Positions 55,900 to 64,000 of a stretch of DNA of 64,000 nucleotides are shown here, piece after piece. How positions within the stretch are numbered: position 1 is the stretch's first letter; each line of letters starts with the position of its first letter. Under the pieces are notes generated by a model. It was not told the origin of the DNA, searched no databases, and was given only the letters and a program-made list of their open reading frames with translations. The stretch is from Pieris napi (lineage: Eukaryota; Arthropoda; Insecta; Lepidoptera; Pieridae): the NCBI RefSeq assembly GCF_905475465.1, contig NC_062240.1, positions 12,849,001-12,913,000 of the forward strand. Reading direction: 5' to 3'. The position numbers and the translations under genes were made by a program.

Positions 55900-56870
55900 G
55901 AAGTTTTCAAATAAGTCCTGTAGTTTTAAAGCATTTCCAATGCAAACAAATAATCAAAATATCTTTCCTGTTTGTAATATTACTGTAGATAATAAAAATA
56001 AGCCAACTAGCTATTGTATAATTTTTATAGGTAAAAAAATTTAAATTTTTCGAGTAGTTTTAAAGATAATTGAAACAAAAAATACAAATCTTGCCTCTTT
56101 ATAATATTCGTATAGATGCGAGGGTAAGTTTGTTTCAGTCTAAGAAACTATCACAGTCAAATATTTCACCTGAATCTCATTAAAACACTATAGCTCCAAA
56201 TAAGCATAATTATATAATATAAAAGCCATTATATACCAAGCGTTACGTATTGATATTAGATATTTATATATTCAACTTTACAGTTCCATGGTCTTAACTT
56301 GACCTTACTTATTTCTGGGTCATGGACAGAGTTATAAATATGGTGTATAAAATTTTAAAAACTAGTTTTACAAATTTCCGTATATCTGAACCAGTTACAT
56401 AAAATAGCAGTTAATTGATGGAACCGTACTTATCCAACCCTAATATTTTAAAGCTTTATCATTTCCATTAAACAAATTAATCGCGTCCGCGGTTATATTA
56501 GTATATTTCAAAGCGTCGTTTTTTTAACTTTGACTGCAAGCAATGATGTTAAACATTACTAACCCATATAGATTATATTAGAACATAGATTTTTCTTTAC
56601 ATTAGAACTCAAAAATAAAACTAAGTATAAGAACTTAACCAAATGTACACACATAAAAACCTACAATTCGTAAAGGCTAAACAGCATAGTTCCTTTTAGA
56701 ACCTTTACCCTATGAAATTGCGCGTTGTTTTTTTGTTTTGCTGATGCCTATGTTTTTTTATTTATTATTGTAGTCAAATTTCCTAATATCCCCGACTCTT
56801 GTGGGGCGAGACCTTATTTTATACACATATTTTGTATAAATATATATAATATTCTTTTTCTATTTTAAAT
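55900..56870. other. Intergenic, nothing recognised
   Basis: AT-rich sequence upstream of G13 with no supported gene. Confidence 0.5.
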
Positions 56871-56889
56871 TCATAGGCGAATGGGGGCC

Positions 56890-57190
56890 CGTCTTCTCGC
56901 CTTCGCTACGTTCTTCATGTGACGCATCTCACTACCTTACTGCACAAATCTTCCAGTTGCGATCTGAAGCTGCTCAATATTTCGGGTAAATTCTCAGTTC
57001 TTACCTTTAAATCTATTTGATGGTCCAGATTGCACCTGGACGCTCCAAATACTGGACATTCTATAATGAGATGCATCATTGTCTGATTTATTTGTGGGTC
57101 GCAGGTACATAACGGATGTGACTTCAAAGCTAAATCTATTCAGCAAACACCCCCCATAAAATGTGTAGGAAGATTCCACTATCATTAGAA
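56890..57190 (-). pseudogene. Decayed retroelement C-terminal fragment
   Basis: A minus-strand frame reads PLCTCDPQINQTMMHLIIEC then PVFGASR. This is the CxCxxxxQTxxHLIxxCPxF zinc-knuckle-like tail typical of Jockey/R1 LINE ORF2 ends. Only the C-terminal piece remains. Confidence 0.6.
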
Positions 57191-57259
57191 TAGCTAAAAA
57201 AGTAATATAATGTTATATATATTTTTTTTTTTGGATTTATTTGTAACTGAACATGGAAC

Positions 57260-57600
57260 CTTTCACTGAACATATTTATGTTTTTTCGGTCAAATTGCAC
57301 ACTATGCGACTTCGTTATGTGATAAAGGAAATAATAATTATATTAAATTAGTACATTTCCGTTCAAAAAATTGTGTGAAGATGAGTTAATAATGTCAATG
57401 GAACGAGTTTCTATCGAGGAAATTACGCAAATCTTTGGGAAATAGTATTTGGAACCTTGATTTACAGGAAATATATTAAAACGATTAAAGAGTACTTCCG
57501 TTTGTATTAATATGGTTGATTCAGTTTAAGAAAAAGTACATTTCAAGCTCATTATTTTAAAAAGAAATTTCCACGGACGAATGGCAGTGTGTTCTTTTTA
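57260..57600. repeat. Gamma-unit conserved block C1, copy 2
   Basis: Core TGGAACGAGTTTCTATCGAG at about 57401, then CTTTGGGAAATAGTATTTGG. Homologous to 53965-54310. Confidence 0.7.
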
Positions 57601-57854
57601 ATTATTAACACAATTAGCTAGCATTGCGGATTACTTCAATGCGGAAAATATTTACACTTATATCAGATACAAACAGAAAAAAACAATACAACATTAAATA
57701 GTAATAGGTTGAAATACCGATTTACAAAAAGATAAAAGATCAACTATTTCTTATAGTATAGGAACTGACATGACCTCTTGCCAGTTCACTCATTGGACAG
57801 CTAAAAGGTATGTTAATCTATGCAATTCATTAATAGTTTTCGCTGAGGCTACGA

Positions 57855-57935
57855 ATAGAAATGGCGGTCGATGGCGCCTCCTAACGTAACCGTCCGGCAA
57901 CCACTGGAGGCAGGCCTAGGCACTGAAGCACTGCC
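57855..57935. repeat. Gamma-unit conserved block C2, copy 2
   Basis: CGATGGCGCCTCCTAACGTA, CCGTCCGGCAACCACTGGAG and CTGAAGCACTGCC, about 295 bp past the G14 stop. Confidence 0.7.
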
Positions 57936-58229
57936 GGGTTGTTTTCCTTTCCTTATTTGTACCTGTACGTAGGTGTGAGACCTAAAAATTCTATATTTGT
58001 TTTTAGCTGATCTTGTTACTACTGGTACATGGGATTAAACATTAAAGAGTCACTAAACATTATTTATTGTTTAGTAAATAATTATTTTTTATGAGTGGTC
58101 TATAAAACATGTTGATGTAATTTAATAAATGTTTAAATAAAAACATAAAATACTTGGTATATTCTTATATTTTATAATAAATAGTCATTGTTAACTCCAA
58201 TTAATGTTTAACACTTTTAAAGTGCTAAC

Positions 58230-59052
58230 TTAGTGGTAGTATTGGTGGGCTGGTGCAGCGTAGACGGGAGCTTTGAGGAGGACAGGTGCGGCCTTGACTA
58301 GGGTTGGGGCGGCGGTAGGAGCGGTGTTGTGGACGACCGCGTTGAAACCGCTGTGGTCATCAGCGGTGTACTCTACGGTTCTGATGGAGCCATCAGCTTC
58401 GTGGAAAGAGTAGGAGCCCTTTACGACATCACCGTCGCGGACCTCCTGTTGCTGCTTGTCATCACCGGTGTGAGGGTCGGCCACGGAGTAAGAGTACTCG
58501 TATTTGGGGTAAGCCTGGAATAAAAGAGATTTAAAAGTAAGTTATAGAATTTCCAAATGCAAAAAAGAACCAAAGTAATATTATATTGTATATAACTTAC
58601 GATTTCTTCGTGAGCAAGGACCTTAGCGACGGGAGCGGCGTAGTGAACTGGGGCAGTTTGGTAGGCAACTGGGGCAGCGTGATAGGCAACTGGGGCGGGT
58701 GCAGAGTGGTAGGCAACTTGAGCTGGAGCAGCGTGGTAGACGGGAGCGGGAGCGGCATGGTAGACTGGGGCAGCCTGGTAAGCGACAGGGGCGGCAATAG
58801 CCACCTTGGCGTGTTGCTGGTCGTGACGGACAATGCTTTGGGAAGAGACGGCCGCAGCCGGAGAGTAGTGAACGGCGGCTGGCAGTAGGCCAGCTGACGA
58901 CACTGTCACCAAGGCGCAGAGAGCTACAATCTGAAAATTTATATTTAAAGCTTAATAAGTATAAAGTGTATCAAATTAAAATTAAAAAACAAATTTTGTT
59001 AGATGTTCTATTTCCATGAGATATTCTTTTCTAAACTTACTTTAGAGAACAT
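58230..59052 (-). CDS. G14: RR-2 cuticular protein (gamma type, 208 aa)
   Basis: Exons are 59041-59052 (MFSK), 58601-58930 (110 codons) and 58230-58514 (94 codons plus stop), phase 0. The signal peptide is MFSKIVALCALVTVSSAG. Exon 2 has SSQSIVRHDQQHAKVAIAAP and YHAAPAPVYHAAPAQVAYHS repeats, ending AHEEI. Exon 3 carries the RR-2 domain (about 115-176), here with EYTADDHSGFNAVV. A retained-intron reading of exon 2 (to 58421) is open but lacks RR-2 and is not preferred. The closest sister is G15, including promoter and intron 1. Confidence 0.93.
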
Positions 59053-59078
59053 GTTGATTGTTTCTGTTCAATGTGCAG

Positions 59079-59113
59079 AATGATTTAATTTGCTCCTGCT
59101 ATCAGCTTTTATA
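59079..59113 (-). promoter_or_regulatory. G14 core promoter
   Basis: Initiator TCATT (59083-59079) and TATAAAAG (59113-59106), spacing 32. Identical arrangement in G15. Confidence 0.7.
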
Positions 59114-59679
59114 CGAACTTAAAAGCCTATCTGTTATCAATGTTTCACCTTGCCCGCAGCGTTATGAACAAATTTATAGCACTCATGACTTTCGTTGACA
59201 CTCTTAATGATTTAATGTGAATGATGGGTGAATGCTGAAATTATGACCTTAATTTTTATTTAATGGAATTAACAATATAGATTATATTAGAACATAGATT
59301 TTCTATACATTAGTACTCAAAAATAAAACTAAGTAAACTTAACAAAACGTACACACATAAAAACCTCAAATTCATAAAGTACTGGATAAACAGCATAGTC
59401 CGGTTTAATAGTTATACCTCATGATGTTATTCATCACATGTTAAAATATATGTTGCCTATATGCTACACTAGAGAAAAATAATAGAACGAAAATCTAAAA
59501 CAGCCTTGGCATCACGATATTCAAGAATAAAACAAATGTACCATATGCAAATTTTGGTGTAGGAATATCAATACCATTAATTATATTACTTATTTAGCTA
59601 TTATTTATTATTATAAGCTAATTACGTTATTAATATAGCTAATAAATATTATATATTTATTTGGAACTGAAAATGTATC

Positions 59680-60020
59680 CTTTCACTTAAAACATATTTA
59701 TGTTTTTCGGTTTCATCGTAATGTGATAAAACAAATAATAATTTTATTAAATTACTAAATTTCCCTCCAAAAATTGTGTTAAGATGAGTGAATAATGTCA
59801 ATGGAACGAGTTTCTATCGAGTAAATTACACAAGTCTTTGGCAAATAGTATTTGGAACCTTGAATTACAGGAAATTAATAACAACGATTAAAGTGTACTC
59901 CATTTATATTAATATGGTTGATTCAGTTTAAGAAAAAGGTAGGTACACTCAAAGCTAATTATTTTACAAAGAAATTTCCACAGACGATTGGCAATGTGTA
60001 CCTTTTTCTTTTTAACAAAA
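59680..60020. repeat. Gamma-unit conserved block C1, copy 3
   Basis: TGGAACGAGTTTCTATCGAG at about 59801, then TTTGGCAAATAGTATTTGGA. Homologous to copies 1, 2 and 4. Confidence 0.7.
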
Positions 60021-60157
60021 TAAGCTACCATTGTGGACCACTCCAATGCGGCAAATATTAACATTTATATCAGATACTAAAAATACATATACATATATAA
60101 AAAAAAACAACATGACATTAAACAGTAATTATATTTATTATTGATAAGATTAAAATA

Positions 60158-60885
60158 TTAGGTCCTTATGAAGTCGGCGTTTTGTCGTACTGGTCACTTT
60201 GACCTTAAATATCTCCTCTTTGGTAAGGAACTCCAAATCCAATTTTTTACAGCTATTTACTCGTGCATTTGTTATTCGAAAACCATTATTCATTTTATTT
60301 GTTTCACCGTGGCACCAGTGCTGCAGAAACGGCTCGAAGGATTAATGATGTGTATGGCGGTGTTTTAGTTCCAACGCTTTCATTCTGAAAATTTCGACCT
60401 GCAGAACAAGCCCCGTGGACGGCTGGATACCAAAGTTGATTACGAAGAATTGAAGGCTATTGTAGAAGCAGATTCATCGCATACTACGTCTGAGTTAGCT
60501 GCAGGCTGCGGTGTTAGTGATAAAACTGTATTGATCAACTTGAAACAAATTGGGCAGGTGATAAAGCTCCAAAGGTTGCCCACCTCACGAATTGAGTAAA
60601 GCAAATCGACAAACGCGAGTCGACTGCAGCGTTATATTACTCAACTGGCACAAAAATTTAAGAATTTTAAATTGAATCATTACCAGTGATGAAGAGTGGA
60701 TCCTGTACCATAATCGGAAACGCTTATTGCAATGGCTGAATTAAGCCGAACCAGCCAATACGAGCCCAAAAGCGAAATGCATTCCGAAAAAGTTACTTGT
60801 GAGCGTTTAGTTGAGTCATTCATTATAAGTTTCTTAAATCTAACCAGACGATTACGGTTGATGTCTATTGTCTATTATATATTTT
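60158..60885 (+). mobile_element. Decayed mariner, 3'-truncated
   Basis: Terminus TTAGGTCCTTATGAAGTCGG after TA, then broken transposase frames (near 60355 GVLVPTLSF, then LQNKPRGRLDTKV, TTSELAAGCGVSDKTV, ITSDEEWILYHNRKR). It ends after the ILKSGQTI-equivalent region. It occupies the same site in its gamma unit as the copy at 63189. Confidence 0.75.
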
Positions 60886-60947
60886 CATTAATTATTTCCA
60901 TACAATGTCACATGTGCGCTTTTAGAGAGGTTAGTTTTCGTTGAGGG

Positions 60948-61025
60948 TACGAATAGTAAAGGCGGTCGATGTCGCGACCTAACGTAATCATCCGGCACCC
61001 TGAGGACTAGGTACTGGAGCACTGC
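60948..61025. repeat. Gamma-unit conserved block C2, copy 3
   Basis: CGATGTCGCGACCTAACGTA, CATCCGGCACCCTGAGGACT and TACTGGAGCACTGCC, about 290 bp past the G15 stop. Confidence 0.7.
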
Positions 61026-61313
61026 CATTCCCTTTTTGATCTTGTACGTAGGTTTGAGACCTCAAAATTCAATATTTGTTTTTAGTTGGTGTAATTATGG
61101 CACTTGGGATTAAAGATTAACGGTAGTTTTTGTGAAGAGACATTAATCATTATTTCTTATGTTTTAATTATTATTGTTTATGAGATTAGGTCTATAAATG
61201 ATGTCGATTTAATTTAATAAATGTTTAAATAAAAACATAAAATACTTGGTATATTCTTATATTTTATAATAAATAATCATTGTTAAATCCAATCAATATT
61301 TAACACTTAAAAC

Positions 61314-62134
61314 TTAGTGGTAGTATTGGTGAGCGGGAGCAGCGTAGACGGGAGCTTTGAGGAGGACAGGTGCGGCCTTGACTAGGGTTGGGGCGGCGGT
61401 GGGAGCGGTGTTGTGGACGACTGCGTTGAAACCGCTGTGGTCATCAGCGGAGTACTCTACGGTTCTGATGGAGCCATCAGCTTCGTGGAAAGAGTAGGAG
61501 CCCTTTACGACATCACCGTCGCGGACCTCCTGTTGCTGCTTGTCATCACCGGTGTGAGGGTCGGCCACGGAGTAAGAGTACTCGTATTTGGGGTAAGCCT
61601 GGAATTAAAGAGATTAAAAAGTAAGTTATAGAATTTCCAAATGCAAAAAAGAACCAATGTAGTTTTACTGTTAATGACTTACGATTTCTTCGTGAGCAAG
61701 AACCTTAGCGACGGGAGCGGCGTAGTGTACTGGGGCAGTTTGGTAGGCAACTGGGGCAGCGTGATAGGCAACTGTGGCTGGTGCAGAGTGGTAGGCAACT
61801 TGAGCTGGAGCAGCGTGGTAGACGGGAGCGGGAGCGGCATGGTAGACTGGGGCAGCCTGGTAAGCGACAGGGGCGGCAATAGCCACCTTGGCGTGTTGCT
61901 GGTCGTGACGGACAATGCTTTGGGAAGAGACGGCTGCAGCTGGAGAGTAGTGAACGGCGGCTGGCAGTAGGCCAGCTGACGACACTGTCACCAGGGCGCA
62001 GAGAGCTACAATCTGAAAATTTATATTTAAAGCTTAATAAGTATAAAGTGTATCAAATTAAAATAAAAAAACAAATTTGTTAAATGTTTCTATTTCCATG
62101 AGATATTCTTTTCTTAACTTACTTTAGAGAACAT
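61314..62134 (-). CDS. G15: RR-2 cuticular protein (gamma type, 208 aa)
   Basis: Exons are 62123-62134 (MFSK), 61683-62012 (110 codons) and 61314-61598 (94 codons plus stop), phase 0. Signal peptide as in G14. Exon 2 differs from G14 by a few residues, for example SAPATVAYHAAP. Exon 3 encodes the same protein as G12's and differs from G14 by Ser for Thr in EYSADDHSGF. The RR-2 domain is about 115-176. Intron 1, promoter and upstream sequence are almost identical to G14, marking the youngest duplication pair of the gamma array. Confidence 0.93.
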
Positions 62135-62160
62135 GTTGATTGTTTCTGTTCAATGTGCAG

Positions 62161-62195
62161 AATGATTTAATTTGCTCCTGCTATCAGCTTTTATA
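62161..62195 (-). promoter_or_regulatory. G15 core promoter
   Basis: Initiator TCATT (62165-62161) and TATAAAAG (62195-62188), spacing 32. Confidence 0.7.
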
Positions 62196-62739
62196 CGAAC
62201 TTAAAAGCCTATCTGTTATCAATGTTTCACCTTGCCCGCGGCGTTATGAACTAATGTGTAGCACTCATGACTTTCGTTGACATTCTTTATGATTTAATGT
62301 GAATGATGGGTGAATGCTGAAATTATAACCTTAAGATTTACTAAATGGTATTAACAATATAAATTAAATTACAAAATAGATTCTCCTTTATATTACAACT
62401 AAAAAAAACTAAGTAAACTTTAACAAAATGTACACACAAAAATCTCTAATTCGTAAAGTACTAGCCGAGCAGCATAGTTTTTGTAATTACGCGTTGTATT
62501 TTGAATTGATGATAATAGATACGTTATTCATTACATGTTAAAATATCTGTTGCGTATATTCTGCACAAGAGAAACAAATTAGAACGAAAATGTCAAAAGC
62601 CTTTTCTTCGCGATATTCGAGAATTAAAACAAATGTATCATATGACAATTTTGGTGTAGGAATATTACCATATTATTATATTATCTAAATAAGTAATAAA
62701 TAAATATTATAGATTTTTATTATATTTATCTTGAACTGA

Positions 62740-63090
62740 AAATGAAACCTTTCACTGAACATAATTATGTTTTTTTGGTCAAATTGCACATTGTGCGACT
62801 CGTAATGTGAATAAGGCAAGTAATAATTTAATTAAATTAGAAAATTTCCCTTCAAAAATTGTGTTAAGATGCGTTTATACTGTCAATGGAACGAGTTACT
62901 ATCGAAGAAATTACGTAAGTCTTTGGGAAATAGTAATTGGGACCTTGATTTACAGGAAATTGATAACAACGATTAATGTGTACTTCCGTTTATATTAATA
63001 TGGTTGATTCAGTTTATGAAAAAGGTACAGTTCAAGCTAATTACTATACAAAGAAATTTCCACGGCGGAATGGCAGTGTCTACCTTCTTT
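62740..63090. repeat. Gamma-unit conserved block C1, copy 4
   Basis: TGGAACGAGTTACTATCGAA at about 62886, then CTTTGGGAAATAGTAATTGG. Its presence implies that the array structure continues right of the window. Confidence 0.7.
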
Positions 63091-63188
63091 ATTTTAAACA
63101 AAATAAGCTACTATTACAGATTACTCCAATGCGGCAAATATTTACATTTATATTAGAACATAGCAATAAACAGTATTATATTAAAATA

Positions 63189-64000
63189 TTAAGTTCTTAC
63201 ATAATATGAAATTGGCGTTTTTTAGTATTTAAGAATTCCATATTCAATTTTTTACAACTCGTGCATTTGTTTTTCGAAAAACATTCATTTCATTTTCCGT
63301 TTTATGTTTTTTCTTTGCGTCCCTCTATTTTTACAATGGACAGTCACGCTATTTAAGAGTACGAGTTCCACCGTGGCATCAGTGTTGCAGAAAAAGCTCG
63401 AGGGATTAATGATGTGTATAGCGGCGGTGTCGCAAAAGAAAACACAGCGCGTGTTTGGTGCCAACGTTTTCGTTCTGAAAATGTCGACCTGCAGAACAAG
63501 CCCCGTGGACGGCTGGAGACCAACGTTGATAACGAAGAATTGAAGGCTATTGTAGAAGCAGATCCATCGCATACTACGTCTGAGTTAGCTGCAGGCTGCG
63601 GTGTTAGTGATAAAACTGTATTAATCCATTTGAAGCAAATTGGGAAGGATCTATAAAAGGTTACCCACCTCACGAATTGAATGAAGCAAATTTCAACTGC
63701 TGCGTTACATTACTCAACCGGCACAATAATGAAGGGATTTTAAATTTAGTCATTAACTGTGATGAAAAGTGGTTCCTGTCCGAAAATTTACTCCGAAAAA
63801 GTTACTTGTGATCCTTTGGAGGACTAGTGCCGGGGTCGTTCACTATAACTTTCTTAAATCTGGCCAGACGATTACGGCAGGCTTGCAAGGTAAAAATTCA
63901 ATTCTGATGGGGCAGTCGAAAACGCCTTCCAAGAATTTATTGATTCCCGTCCGAATGTTTTTTTAGTAAAGGGATCAATGAACTCCCAAAATAATAATAT
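63189..64000 (+). mobile_element. Decayed mariner running off the window
   Basis: Terminus TTAAGTTCTTAC...GAAATTGGCGTTTT after TA at 63187-63188, then broken transposase frames (VAKENTARVWCQRFRSEN, LQNKPRGRLETNVDNEE, SELAAGCGVSDKTVLIHLKQ). After LKSGQTITAG it jumps to a block equivalent to the late transposase (GKNSILMGQ), so an internal deletion removed the second and third catalytic regions. The 3' terminus lies beyond base 64000. Confidence 0.8.

Noticed and set aside
58421..58912. G14 as a single 163-codon exon reading through intron 2
   Set aside because: The frame crosses a clear donor/acceptor pair used in G12, G13 and G15, and read-through would destroy the RR-2 domain.

Overview
The window looks like insect nuclear DNA, most likely lepidopteran. 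It is AT-rich, intron-bearing and full of transposons: LINEs, Helitron-type elements ending CTAG-T, mariner copies, foldback MITEs and SINEs. The coding content is almost entirely one cluster of cuticular protein genes of the RR-2 class (extended Rebers-Riddiford chitin-binding domain). I support sixteen CPR genes, one partial at the left edge, plus one unrecognised four-exon secreted-protein gene. Complete genes share a layout: TATA box, initiator about 30-35 bp downstream, a 12-nt first exon coding four residues (mostly MFSK), a phase-0 intron, then the rest of the signal peptide, Ala/Pro/Tyr/His-rich repeats and the RR-2 domain. I number the CPR genes G0-G15 from left to right.

Layout. 0-2.3 kb: His-rich G0 (+), partial. 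4-19.2 kb: tandem array of a roughly 7-kb, two-gene unit on +, G1/G2, G3/G4, then G5, which looks like a fusion of the two gene types. 19.5-27.2 kb: transposon island with a nearly intact Jockey-like LINE, pieces of a palindromic MITE, a GC-rich element and decayed reverse transcriptases. 27.7-35.6 kb: G6, G7 and the diverged three-exon G8 (+). 36.5-44.6 kb: G9, G10, G11 (-). 47.2-49.6 kb: the orphan secreted-protein gene (+), followed by a mariner inserted in a Helitron. 51.7-62.2 kb: G12-G15 (-), a second tandem array with a period of about 3.1-3.3 kb and three-exon genes. The final 0.8 kb is a decayed mariner running off the window.

The genes fall into classes. Alpha genes (G1, G3, G5, G6, G9, G11) have an ALSAVLAV signal peptide, a TCAGT initiator and a 76-91 bp intron. 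Beta genes (G2, G4, G7, G10) have a GISAVLAV signal peptide and a 102-187 bp intron. Gamma genes (G12-G15) keep a second intron at the start of the RR-2 domain. That intron position is shared with G0 and G8 and absent from alpha and beta genes. Several genes mix an alpha front with a beta back or the reverse, as expected from unequal crossover or gene conversion. Nine alpha and beta promoters carry an AGGTC half-site-like motif 17-24 bp upstream of TATA, which suggests shared nuclear-receptor control at moults. The proteins are expected to be secreted by epidermis and to bind chitin in hard cuticle. I saw no tRNA, rRNA or CRISPR.
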